DNA from: Diplosphaera chodatii
Lineage: Eukaryota > Chlorophyta > Trebouxiophyceae > Prasiolales > Stichococcaceae
NCBI GenBank assembly: GCA_032358165.1
Contig: JAALGY010000038.1
Location: 1,054,001 to 1,118,000, forward strand
Reading direction: 5' to 3'
DNA: 64,000 bases
The notes under the pieces were generated by a model. That model was not told the DNA's origin. It did no database searches and saw nothing but the letters and a program-made list of their open reading frames with translations. Position numbers and translations under genes: made by a program. Positions 34,818 through 46,058 of the stretch are shown here, in pieces (position 1 is the stretch's first letter; every line of letters starts with the position of its first letter).

Positions 34818-37800
34818 TCATTGACATTGATTACATACTGGTGGTGGGCCATTTTGGCCTAGCCACAGGCTCTGGCGGAAAAAACCCAGAGCAACATGCA
34901 CAACGAGTCGTGTACGAAACCGTGCACTCCCCGCTGACAGAATGGTTCCACTCAATCCCGGTTGGATGCACACCCCTCCAACTCTGCACATTGATCATGA
35001 CAACCCCGCAAAAAGGCTGCCAGTTGCCCGGCATCCTGCTGCATAAAGTCTGCCACTGATGTGATGTTGCTGTCTTCAAACAGCTCCGAATGCTGCACCC
35101 TCTGATCTACTAGGGTTGGACACCCCCAGACCATATGCGCCTCATCATCCACCACGCCGCAGCTACACCGCTGACACAGCCGCTCTGCCCGCGGCAGCCG
35201 CTGCCACCTCCCTGTTTCCACCCCCAGCATGTGACTGCCCATGCGAAAATGTGCTAACCGCCGACGACCGGTCTTGGAGGCAACTGCCTGCAAGTAGCCG
35301 GCCAACTGGTAGTTGTCACTGTTCACAGGGCCCCTGACTCCCAGCCACTCACGCACTTTGCGCAAGTCGCTGCCATTCACAGCATCGAAGGTGCGGCGCT
35401 GCAGGTGTGCAGTGACAACAGATGTGTCAATGCGCTGCGGCACGCCGTCAACGATGGGTGACATGAAGTGCAGGAACGAACACACCTGGGCAGCCCAGCA
35501 TGCTGAGCTGCTGGTGCTGCGCCCCGGCCGTGTGGCCAGAGCACAGTTCTCCAGGAATGCCTGCTTGGTGAGGCGGGTGTCCGGCATTGCGACCAGCCGG
35601 TTTCGACACCGTATAGCATAACAGGACGCACTAGTGCATCAAACAAATGCAGCTGCAGTGCTGGGTCATGCAGGCTCAGGTCATGGCAACGATGCTGCAA
35701 TGCAAGTGCGGCGCGCTGGGCGGAGGCCGCTCTGCCGATGCTAGCGGCAGCAAAAGAACTACGAGTAGAGACAACAACCCCCAGATAGGTAAACGAGTCC
35801 AGCACTTCGATGGGAGCATGCATGTAGGTGAGAACCGGTGGTGCAGCAGCCTGGGCTGCATACACCACGACCTTTGTCTTCTTCACGTTGACGGTGAGGC
35901 GCCAGCGCTTGCAGTACGACTCCAGCAGGTCGAGCTGCGCCTGCAGGCCGCGTACGGACGTGGACACCAGGTCCAGGTCATCTGCATAGAAGAGGGCAGG
36001 TGCCTGCACACCACACAGGGTTGGCAGGTCCAGGTCCCCGCCAGCGGCCTCCAGCTCCGCTTGGAAATCGTCAATGTAAATCCCGAAAAGGGTTGGAGAT
36101 AGTGGACATCCCTGCTTAACACCCAAAGTGCTCTGGAATGTATCGGACATTCCCCCCTCAAACTGCAATGCCATTGGCACATCAGCATACAGTGCCTGCA
36201 CCCCCCTCAGAAACTCCCCATGCACCCCAATCCGCTGCAGCTTCTCCCAAAGCAAATCACGAGGTACAGTATCGTATGCCTTCTTGAAATCGACAAAGCA
36301 AGAGTACAGAGGCTGCTTATCTGCCTTGGCCTTCTCGATGAGGGTGCGAACGACGAAGGTTTGATCGGTGGTGCGGTGGTCCTTGCGGAAGCCCGCCTGT
36401 CCGCGTGCGCGCAGCTGGTGCTGCTCGGTCCACCTCATAAGCTTTTCGTTAAGCATGCAAGCATATAGTTTTGCCAACAGAGACCCAACAGCAATGCCAC
36501 GGTAATTACCCGGATCAGATGTATCGCCCCCCTTATGAATTGGCGTGATGCCGCACAATGCCCAGCTCCTTGGCAGCGCTGCAACTCGTTGACACGAGTT
36601 AAAAATACATGCAAGACAGGGTGCAAGCTGCGCCGCTGCAACAGATAAAGCATCCAATTTGAGCAACCCCACCGTTGCTTTGCCTCCGCGCAGGGCTCCT
36701 ATAGCCTCTTGCACGGCGCCGGCTGTGAAGGGCGAGTTCAGCTCGCTCCCGTCGGCAAAAGGTGGCGCAGCACCACTACCCGAGGTACCTGCAGTGCTTG
36801 ATGGAAGTGTGGGGGCATCCAGTAGTTTACGGAAAGACTCGAGCATCACATCATCTGCTATGGGACAGGACCGCTTCTTAGCAGGTTTGAACTTCTGCCA
36901 AAACTTTTTGGAGTTGGTAGAGCGAGCCATTTCAGTGAGAGAAAGAGCCTGACTGCGGGTCCACTGGCGCTGTGTGCGGCGTAGCAGGTGCTGGTACTGC
37001 TGGCGCAGTGCGCGAGCAGCAGCTGACTGCGGGTCGCGACGCGCGGCTTGCCGCGCTGCGCGGCGCCCGCGGGCCAGTTCAGCGTCCCACCAGCGGGGCA
37101 CAGCGTTGCGGTCACGCCCCCGCCCCTTGGCGGCCGGCGCTGTTGCAGCCACCTCAGCCTGCGTGGTCTCGATAAACTGGTCGAACTGCATGCCCACAGC
37201 ATGCATGTCATCAGGTACCTGGGCGGCGTCAGCTGCCGTTGCGATGTCGACCAGTTGGGCTGCTGCATCAAGCTGCTGCAGGCGCTGCTGCCACACTCCC
37301 AGCTGCGCTGCGCTGAGGCGCAGGGGCTGCTGGGTCGTGGGCTGCTGCGGTTGCTGCTGCTGATGGCGGCGGCGCTGGCGACGTGGGAGCGGCTGCTGGG
37401 CGGCGGTGGTCCTCTTGATGAGCAAGTGCAAGGCTGCGTGGTCCGACTCGGGAGCAGGGAGTACTGTTAGGGATTGAATCAGCGGGAATGCATCAGCACT
37501 TGCAAGCACATAGTCGATCAGGCTGCTGCCCACCTGACTGTGGCTAACAAATGTGACCTGTCCCCCCTCATCTCCTGGGACACGACCGTTAGCAATCCTG
37601 AGGGATGTTTCAACACACATGTCAAGCAGAGCCCTGCCCCACTTGTTGGGCCGCTCCCTGCTGTCGCGGCTGTGCCGCTGTGACTGCACAGGAGGGGCAG
37701 TGGAGGGCAGGAACTCTTCTGTGACAGGGTGATCGACAGATCCCGGAAAGTCCGGGCAGGTGCTGGTGCGTGCATTCAGGTCTCCAACAACAAACACATG

Positions 37801-37914
37801 CCCCATGCGGCAGGTGGCGCTCACCTCCTCACGTAACGCCTCCCAGACCGCAGGGCCCTTGCCATCAAATGATGGGCTGCCCTCTGGTGGAATGTAACAT
37901 GCGAACATGTAACT
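34818..37914 (-). mobile_element. LINE A copy 8 (unit 2/3 equivalent of copy 6)
   Basis: Carries the same 190-bp deletion (at about 35600) and runs through the unit 2/3 border to segment X. ORF2 is open for 928 codons with a shifted C-terminus. Confidence 0.82.
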
Positions 37915-38202
37915 GTGAAAAGTCGTAACGTGTGTCTGTCCACGTGCCACAGCACCCGCGGGTAAACCCAGAAAACCCCGCGCAGACATGCAGGGACCGG
38001 TTGCGTACAAGTACGCCGAGCCCTGGGCCCGCTGGGACCGGATACGCCGCGAGGCGCCCTGCATGCTGGTGAAAGCAACCAGGCCCAAGATGACTAAGGG
38101 CTGGCGCTGGCAAGATTGAAACAGAGGGCCGGCGGCTGACGCTGCAAGCTGTCCGCCGTGCACAACACCAGGCTCCAGGGTCTTCTGAGGTAGATGCCTT
38201 CA
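37915..38202 (-). mobile_element. segment X in unit 3
   Basis: Same sequence and junctions as 28878-29165. Confidence 0.75.
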
Positions 38203-38671
38203 GCATTGACATTGATTACATACTGGTGGTGGGCCATTTTGGCCTAGCCACAGGCTCTGGCGGAAAAACCCAGAGCAACATGCACAACGAGTCGTGTACG
38301 AAACCGTTCACTCCCCGCTGACAGAATGGTTCCATTCAATCCCGGTTGGATGCACACCCCTCCAACTCTGCACATTGATCATGACAACCCCGCAAAAAGG
38401 CTGCCAGTTGCCCGGCATCCTGCTGCATAAAGTCCGCCACTGATGTGATGTTGCTGTCCTCAAACAGCTCCGAATGCTGCACCCTCTGATCTACTAGGGT
38501 TGGACACCCCCAGACCATATGCGCCTCATCATCCACCACGCCGCAGTTACACCGCTGACACAGCCGCTCTGCCCGCGGCAGCCGCTGCCACCTCCCTGTT
38601 TCCACCCCCAGCATGTGACTGCCCATGCGAAACTGTGCTAACCGCCGACGACCGGTCTTGGAGGCGACTGC

Positions 38672-38836
38672 ATGCAAGGCCTATGCAAGGCCTATGCAAG
38701 TGGTTGCCTCGGCAATCTGCCCTCTATTGTTTGTGTATATAAGTCGTTGAAAAACGCAATACACAAACAGCCTTCCGGTCAAAGGTTCTCTTTTCCATCG
38801 CTATTTGCAACTTCCCTTACCGCTTTCCATTCCATT
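38672..38836 (+). mobile_element. SINE s4 (unit 3 equivalent of s2)
   Basis: Same position, flanking CGACTGC and internal duplication as s2 and s3. Confidence 0.85.
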
Positions 38837-39026
38837 CGACTGCCTGCAAGTAGCCGGCCAACTGGTAGTTGTCACTGTTCACAGGGCCCCTGACTCCCAG
38901 CCACTCACGCACTTTGCGCAAGTCGCTGCCATTCACAGCATCGAAGGTGCGGCGCTGCAGGTGTGCAGTGACAACAGATGTGTCAATGCGCTGCGGCACG
39001 CCGTCAACGATGGGTGACATGAAGTG

Positions 39027-39243
39027 GAATGGAAAGCGGTAAGGGAAGTTGCAAATAGCGATGGAAAAGAGAACCTTTGACCGGAAGGATGTTTGTGTAT
39101 TGCGTTTTTCAACGACTTATATACACAAACAATGGAGGGCAGATTGCCGAGGCAACCACTTGCATAGGGTGGGGTGGGTTGGTCCCGCACGGAACTAGAC
39201 CCGAAACTTCCGCCACCGTCAGGGATCGAACCGAGTCCCTCAC
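39027..39243 (-). mobile_element. SINE s5, 217 bp, unique to unit 3
   Basis: Inserted on the minus strand with target duplication GAAGTG (39021-39026 and 39244-39249). Its 5' end is GTGAGGGACTCGGTTCGATC. Because units 1 and 2 lack it, it inserted after the tandem amplification, or unit 3 was not the template for the others. Confidence 0.88.
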
Positions 39244-40117
39244 GAAGTGCAGGAACGAACACACCTGGGCAGCCCAGCATGCTGAGCTGCTGGTGCTGCG
39301 CCCCGGCCGGGTGGCCAGAGCACAGTTCTCCAGGAATGCCTGCTTGGTGAGGCGGGTGTCCGGCATTGCAACCAGCCGGTTCCAGAACCGGCAGATGGCC
39401 AGCGTTGCCGTGTGCGCCACTGGGAACCGCCCAAGCTCCCCCAACACCGCCACGTTGGGAGTGCCTGTGCGCACGCCAAGAACAGACCGAAGGAACTTCC
39501 GATGGACAAGCTCACAAGTATCCATGCCAGTACCACATAACGCCCCAGGTCCCCATGTTTCATTGACATTGATTACATACTGGTGGTGGGCCATTTTGGC
39601 CTAGCCACAGGCTCTGGCGGAAAAACCCAGAGCAACATGCACAACGAGTCGTGTACGAAACCGTGCACTCCCCGCTGACAGAATGGTTCCACTCAATCCC
39701 GGTTGGATGCACACCCCTCCAACTCTGCACATTGATCATGACAACCCCGCAAAAAGGCTGCCAGTTGCCCGGCATCCTGCTGCATAAAGTCTGCCACTGA
39801 TGTGATGTTGCTGTCTTCAAACAGCTCCGAATGCTGCACCCTCTGATCTACTAGGGTTGGACACCCCCAGACCATATGCGCCTCATCATCCACCACGCCG
39901 CAGCTACACCGCTGACACAGCCGCTCTGCCCGCGGCAGCCGCTGCCACCTCCCTGTTTCCACCCCCAGCATGTGACTGCCCATGCGAAACTGTGCTAACC
40001 GCCGACGACCGGTCTTGGAGGCAACTGCCTGCAAGTAGCCGGCCAACTGGTAGTTGTCACTGTTCACAGGGCCCCTGACTCCCAGCCACTCACGCACTTT
40101 GCGCAAGTCGCTGCCAT

Positions 40118-43033
40118 TCACAGCATCGAAGGTGCGGCGCTGCAGGTGTGCAGTGACAACAGATGTGTCAATGCGCTGCGGCACGCCGTCAACGATGGGT
40201 GACATGAAGTGCAGGAACGAACACACCTGGGCAGCCCAGCATGCTGAGCTGCTGGTGCTGCGCCCCGGCCGTGTGGCCAGAGCACAGTTCTCCAGGAATG
40301 CCTGCTTGGTGAGGCGGGTGTCCGGCATTGCGACCAGCCGGTTTCGACACCGTATAGCATAACAGGACGCACTAGTGCATCAAACAAATGCAGCTGCAGT
40401 GCTGGGTCATGCAGGCTCAGGTCATGGCAACGATGCTGCAATGCAAGTGCGGCGCGCTGGGCGGAGGCCGCTCTGCCGATGCTAGCGGCAGCAAAAGAAC
40501 TACGAGTAGAGATATCAACCCCCAGATAGGTAAACGAGTCCAGCACTTCGATGGGAGCATGCATGTAGGTGAGAACCGGTGGTGCAGCAGCCTGGGCTGC
40601 GTACACCACGACCTTTGTCTTCTTCACGTTGACGGTGAGGCGCCAGCGCTTGCAGTACGACTCCAGCAGGTCGAGCTGCGCCTGCAGGCCGCGTATGGAC
40701 GTGGACACCAGGTCCAGGTCATCTGCATAGAAGAGGGCAGGTGCCTGCACACCACACAGGGTGGGCAGGTCCAGGTCCCCGCCGGCGGCCTCCAGCTCCG
40801 CTTGGAAGTCGTCAATGTAAATCCCGAAAAGGGTTGGAGATAGTGGACATCCCTGCTTAACTCCCAAAGTGCTCTGGAATGTATCGGACATTCCCCCCTC
40901 AAACTGCACTGCCATTGGCACATCGGCATACAGTGCCTGCACACCCCTCAGAAACTCCCCATGCACCCCAATCCGCTGCAGCTTCTCCCAAAGCAAATCA
41001 CGAGGTACAGTATCGTATGCCTTCTTGAAATCGACAAAGCAAGAGTACAGAGGCTGCTTATCTGCCTTGGCCTTCTCGATGAGGGTGCGAACGACGAAGG
41101 TTTGATCGGTGGTGCGGTGGTCCTTGCGGAAGCCCGCCTGTCCGCGTGCGCGCAGCTGGTGCTGCTCGGTCCACCTCATAAGCTTTTCGTTAAGCATGCA
41201 AGCATATAGTTTTGCCAACAGAGACCCAACAGCAATGCCACGGTAATTACCCGGGTCAGATGTGTCGCCCCCCTTATGAATTGGCGTGATGCCGCACAAT
41301 GCCCAGCTCCTTGGCAACGCTGCAACTCGTTGACACGAGTTAAAAATACATGCAAGACAGGGTGCAAGCTGCGCCGCTGCAACAGATAAAGCATCCAATT
41401 TGAGCAACCCCACCGTCGCTTTGCCTCCGCGCAGGGCTCCTATAGCCTCATGCACGGCGCCGGCTGTGAAGGGCGAGTTGAGCTCGCTCCCGTCGGCAAA
41501 AGGTGGCGCAGCCCCACTACCCGAGGTACCTGCAGTGCTTGATGGAAGTGTGGGGGCATCCAGTAGTTTACGGAAGGACTCGAGCATCACATCATCTGCT
41601 ATGGGACAGGACCGCTTCTTAGCAGGTTTGAACTTCTGCCAGAACTTTTTGGAGTTGGTAGAGCGAGCCATTTCAGTGAGAGAAAGAGCCTGACTGCGGG
41701 TCCACTGGCGCTGTGTGCGGCGTAGCAGGTGCTGGTACTGCTGGCGCAGTGCGCGAGCTGCAGCTGACTGCGGGTCGCGACGCGCGGCTTGCCGCGCTGC
41801 GCGGCGCCCGCGGGCCAGTTCAGCGTCCCACCAGTGGGGCACAGCGTTGCGGTCACGCCCCCGCCCCTTGGCGGCCGGCGCTGTTGCAGCCACCTCAGCC
41901 TGCGTGGTCTCGATAAACTGGTCGAACTGCATGCCCACAGCATGCATGTCATCAGGTACCTGGGCGGCGTCAGCTGCCGCTGCGATGTCGACCAGTTGGG
42001 CTGCTGCATCAGGCTGCTGCAGGCGCTGCTGCCACACTCCCAGCTGCGCTGCGCTGAGGCGCAGGGGCTGCTGGGTCGTGGGCTGCTGCGGTTGCTGCTG
42101 CTGATGGCGGCGGCGCTGGCGACGTGGGAGCGGCTGCTGGGCGGCGGTGGTCCTCTTGATGAGCAAGTGCAAGGCTGCATGGTCCGACTCGGGAGCAGGG
42201 AGTACTGTTAGGGATTGAATCAGCGGGAATGCATCAGCACTTGCAAGCACGTAGTCGATCAGGCTGCTGCCCACCTGACTGTGGCTAACAAAAGTGACTT
42301 GTCCCCCCTCATCTCCTGGGACACGACCGTTAGCAATCCTGAGGGATGTCTCAACACATGTCAAGCAGAGCCCTGCCCCACTTGTTGGGCCGCTCCCTGC
42401 TGTCGCGGCTGTGCCGCTGTGACTGCACAGGAGGGGCAGTGGAGGGCAGGAACTCTTCTGTGACAGGGTGATCGACAGATCCCGGAAAGTCCGGGCAGGT
42501 GCTGGTGCGTGCATTCAGGTCTCCAACAACAAACACATGCCCCGTGCGGCAGGTGGCGCTCACCTCCTCACATAACGCCTCCCAGACCGCAGGGCCCTTG
42601 CCATCATGATGGGCTGATGGGCTGCCCTCTGGTGGAATGTAACATGCGAACATGTATGCATCCTCCTCCTGTCCAATGGCCTTGTCGAACCTCAAAAGAG
42701 CGTAGCAGTTTTGGGGTCCAGTCGACAAGTGTGTTACCATTGGTGCCAGCTTGTCGGCGACGTAGACAGCGATGCCGCCACGTGCGCCGCCACGCTGCTG
42801 ACGCCGGCTGCGCGGCAGGTGCAGGACGGACGTGAACCGTCCAGCTCCGGCGCATCGCTCCCCTCACGCGCCCACGTCTCGCTGAATGCCAGTACATCGA
42901 AGTCAGCCGCCTTGATGACCTGCGAAAGAGCAGATGCATCTCTGGACAGCCAGCCCTGGACGTTCAGGCTCAGCACAGACAGGGCGCTGTTAGGGGACCG
43001 GATTGCGCCGGGCGCAGCCCGGCCCCAACACCC
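40118..43033 (-). pseudogene. LINE A copy 10 ORF2 (endonuclease-RT), frameshifted
   Basis: ORF2 begins directly after the UAG at 43034-43036, in the same frame, with no nearby AUG. It reads LSLNVQGWLSRDASALSQV, then FSETWAREGSDAPELDG (APE endonuclease) before the first frameshift. Downstream frames hold VVGDLNARTST, FVDFKKAYDTVPRD, VKQGCPLSPTLFG and YADDLDLVS. The C-terminus is out of frame after the deletion, so the zf-RVT end is not fused to the RT. Confidence 0.8.
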
Positions 43034-44722
43034 CTAGCAGACATGGTTGGGGGTGGGTGTGGGTGTGGCTGGCGCCTTTGCTGGAGAGGGTTGTGTGCCC
43101 TCAGCCAGTGTGGGGCCACCAGGTGATGTGTGGGAAGTGGGCTCAACAGGCAGCACAGCAAAGCGTGATGCAATGCCGAGGGGAGCAGGAGCAGGGTGAG
43201 GGCCAAGAGCGCTTGGCCGCCGCTGCCGGCGCGGCGCGAGGTGCTGTTGTGCAAATTGTACAGCATCAAAGGTCCTTTTCCATCGCTATTTGCACTTCCC
43301 TTACCGCTATCCACTCATTGGACACCGTTCAGGGACCGGGTTCGATCCCTGGCGGTGGCGGAAGTTTCGGGTCTAGTTCCGTGTGGGACCAACCCACCCC
43401 ACCCTATGCAAGTGGTTGCTTCGGCAATCTGCCCTCCATGGTTTGTGTATATAAGTCGTTGAAAAACGCAATACACAAACAGCCTTCCGGTCAAAGGTCC
43501 TTTTCCATCGCTATTTGCACTTCCCTTACCGCTATCCATCCGCGGCTGCGCGGCGTGCATTCGCCACTGGAGCTGCATCTTGGGCTGCCTGGTGCTGACT
43601 CCTGCGCAGCTGTGCTGCTGCGTCACGACGCTGCGGTGCCACGCTCTCAAAGATAGACACTCCGCAAGTGCGGGGAAGGCGCGCTTTCGCGCTGCACATC
43701 CTGCGCACAAACACAGCATCATCGATGCTGACGACAGCCAGGCCGGTCTTCTGCTTGCTCACACGCATCACAGTGACATGCTGTGCAGCATTTTGCAAGC
43801 AAAGCTTGCTGGTGCAGAAACCCTGTACTGCCGCTGCGGCAGCATCGCTGCTGCTGCCTGCTGCAAAATCCAGGCCGCTGAAAACCCACGCTGTTGAACC
43901 AGTGCTGCTGCTGCGCGCTGGAAGCCGCGGCTGCTGCTTTGGGTCAGTGCTGGGCCGGCTGGTTGCTGCTGGCTGCTGTGGCAATGTTGCTGCTGGTGCC
44001 GTTGCTGGAGTTGCAGGCTGGCTGCTGGGAGCTGCTGGCGCGGGCGCTGCATGCTGCTCTGGGGCTGCATGCTGCGTGGCCGGTGCCGTCTGCTGCTCCG
44101 GGCTGTTGCTGTTGAGCTGTGGCTGCTGCACATGTATCACAAGCTTGACTGACTGGCATTGCTGCTGCAGTGCCGCTTGCTGATATGTTGCTGCCTCGAG
44201 CTTCGACTGCTTCAGCTGGGCCTCAAGATCCGCAATCCTGTGCAAGTATGGTGCAATGGCTGCGTTAGACGAGGGCTGTGTGACTGCACAGCCTGCACTG
44301 GAATCACCCTGGGCAGTCTGGGCAATCACGTGATCCTGGTCAGCATCAACTGCAGTTGCATGCACGCATGCGTGTCCGTGCAGGGGGCCCCTTGGTGGCC
44401 GCTGCTGAGCAGCAGGCTCTGTATAGGCCTCGCTGATGGGTGCCGCAGTGTGCGTGCAGGACTGCTGCCTCAAGTCGGCGCTGGAGTCCGACACCGAAAA
44501 CTCTGCAAGTGCAGCGTCCGCAATGCCGTCCATCGGCTCCATGACGGCGTGTATCTGGCGACGAACTGTTTCTGCGTTGGCACCCCTGCGAACAGATACG
44601 TTGTAACGTTTGGCGATCTTCCGGAGTTCGGTCACGTCACTCAGTGATGCAACCGTCGCCCAGTCCATCGCCGCATCTGTCGAGCACACAACGTCAGAGA
44701 ACGAGCGCGTGCAGATCGTCAT
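43034..44722 (-). pseudogene. LINE A copy 10 ORF1, interrupted by SINEs
   Basis: Start codon 44722. The N-terminus has a small helical domain (SDVTELRKIAKRYNVSVRR), then a coiled coil (IADLEAQLKQSKLEAATYQQ) and a Gln/Ala/Pro linker. The C-terminal block (VFSGLDFAAGSSSDAA, VTVMRVSKQKTGLAVVSIDD, CGVSIFESVAPQRRDAAAQL) resembles the RRM plus C-terminal domain of L1-type ORF1 RNA chaperones. A SINE pair (43268-43536) stops the frame at 43532. Without it, the start and the TAG at 43034-43036 are in one frame, about 471 codons apart. No CCHC knuckle is present. Confidence 0.75.
43268..43536 (+). mobile_element. SINE pair s6 inside ORF1 of LINE A copy 10
   Basis: A 46-bp 3' fragment (43268-43313) precedes a longer SINE (43314-43536) whose T-arm is perfect: CCGGG, loop TTCGATC, CCTGG. 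CATC at 43264-43267 and 43537-43540 is the target duplication. The pair inserted as one event, or a second SINE entered the first. Confidence 0.8.
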
Positions 44723-45195
44723 GTTGTGATGTATAGAAGGTATCTGGATGGTTGCAGCTTGGGACGCTGCTGCAGGGTGAGCGTGACACAGATTGGGTGG
44801 TTGGGGTGAGTATGGGACGCCTCAAACGAGGTGCAATGGCCTCAAACGAGGTGCGATTGCTGCGAAATTGCAGCAGAAGGGTGATGTGTGTGTGATGAGT
44901 CTGCTCGCAAGACTTGCAAGCAGTTTGAGCGGGGTAGAGCGTAGGGTTGCGTTGTTTGACGGGGTTGGTTGGTTGGGTGCGGTTGGCCTCCTGAGAGCGC
45001 ACTGCCGGACACCGGGCAGCGCGGGATCCTTCGCGCTTGGTGTAGAGAGCCTGTATGTAGCCAGAGAGCGTGTTGAGAACGTGCGCAAGAAACCCTTCCG
45101 AGTATGCAAACGGAAGCTGCAAACGCTGCAAAACGGAAGCTGCAAACGCTGCAAAAACGCGGGGTCCGCGGGTGACCGCTGCTAGGTGTTGTCAT
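44723..45195 (-). promoter_or_regulatory. 5'UTR / internal promoter region of LINE A
   Basis: Non-coding sequence upstream of the ORF1 start, also present inverted at 46975-47379. It holds a 23-bp tandem pair (GGAAGCTGCAAACGCTGCAA twice near 45111-45158), a repeated CTCAAACGAGGTGC, and a tract of GGTTGGTTGG. LINE promoters are internal in general; no core element is identified here. Confidence 0.6.
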
Positions 45196-46058
45196 GACAT
45201 TGACATTGATTACATACTGGTGGTGGGCCATTTTGGCCTAGCCACAGGCTCTGGCGGAAAAACCCAGAGCAACATGCACAACGAGTCGTGTACGAAACCG
45301 TTCACTCCCCGCTGACAGAATGGTTCCACTCAATCCCGGTTGGATGCACACCCCTCCAACTCTGCACATTGATTGTGACAACCCCGCAAAAAGGCTGCCA
45401 GTTGTCCGGCATCCTGCTGCATAAAGTCCGCCACTGATGTGATGTTGCTGTCCTCAAACAGCTCCGAATGCTGCACCCTCTGATCTACCAGGGTTGGACA
45501 CCCCCAGACCATATGTGCCTCATCATCCACCACGCCGCAGCTACACCGCTGACACAGCCGCTCTGCCCGTGGCAGCCGCTGCCACCTCCCTGTCTCCACC
45601 CCCAGCATGTGACTGCCCATGCGAAACTGTGCTAACCGCCGACGACCGGTCTTGGAGGCAACTGCCTGCAAGTAGCCGGCCAACTGGTAGTTGTCACTGT
45701 TCACAGGGCCCCTGACTCCCAGCCACTCACGCACTTTGCGCAAGTCGCTGCCATTCACAGCATCGAAGGTGCGGCGCTGCAGGTGTGCAGTGACAACAGA
45801 TGTGTCAATGCGCTGCGGCACGCCGTCAACAATGGGTGACATGAAGTGCAGGAACGAACACACCTGGGCAGCCCAGCATGCTGAGCTGCTGGTGCTGCGC
45901 CCCGGCCGGGTGGCCAGAGCACAGTTCTCCAGGAATGCTTGCTTGGTGAGGCGGGTGTCCGGCATTGCGACCAGCCGGTTCCAGAACCGGCAGATGGCCA
46001 GCGTTGCCGTGTGCGCCACTGGGAACCGCCCAAGCTCCCCCAACACCGCCACGTTGGG
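45196..46058 (-). mobile_element. LINE A copy 11, 3' part
   Basis: Tail (GACATTGACATTGATT), 3'UTR and ORF2 C-terminus truncated at PNVAVLGELGRF, where the tail of copy 12 begins. Confidence 0.87.

Larger units (their letters stand above)
31111..35629. repeat. 4.5-kb composite tandem unit 2
   Basis: 4519 bp; the one-base gain is an A in a run near 34880 (six As instead of five). Otherwise it repeats unit 1, with rare substitutions such as Ile to Asn in the shadow frame near 31253 (ATC to AAC). Confidence 0.9.
38203..39559 (-). mobile_element. LINE A copy 9 (unit 3), split by two SINEs
   Basis: Equivalent of copies 5 and 7, but with a second SINE of opposite orientation (39027-39243) in addition to the shared one at 38672-38836. 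Confidence 0.85.
35630..40370. repeat. 4.5-kb composite tandem unit 3 with extra SINE
   Basis: 4741 bp. The excess over unit 1 is explained by the 223-bp SINE insertion (217 bp plus a 6-bp target duplication) at 39027-39249. Other differences from unit 2 are single bases, for example CGAAACTG versus CGAAAATG. Confidence 0.9.
39560..45195 (-). mobile_element. LINE A copy 10, near full-length
   Basis: The most complete copy wholly inside the window: tail and 3'UTR (39560), ORF2 with the 190-bp deletion at about 40342, RT and endonuclease, ORF1 (start codon 44722), and a 5'UTR of about 470 bp reaching the tail of copy 11 at about 45195. It is inactive: the deletion, a 2-bp deletion near 42354, a 1-bp deletion near 42836 in the endonuclease and a SINE pair in ORF1 all break it. 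Its body differs at many more sites from unit 3 than the units differ from each other. Confidence 0.85.

Noticed and set aside
42351..42740. Separate endonuclease gene at 42351-42740
   Set aside because: It is a frame-shifted piece of LINE A copy 10 ORF2, caused by small indels on each side.
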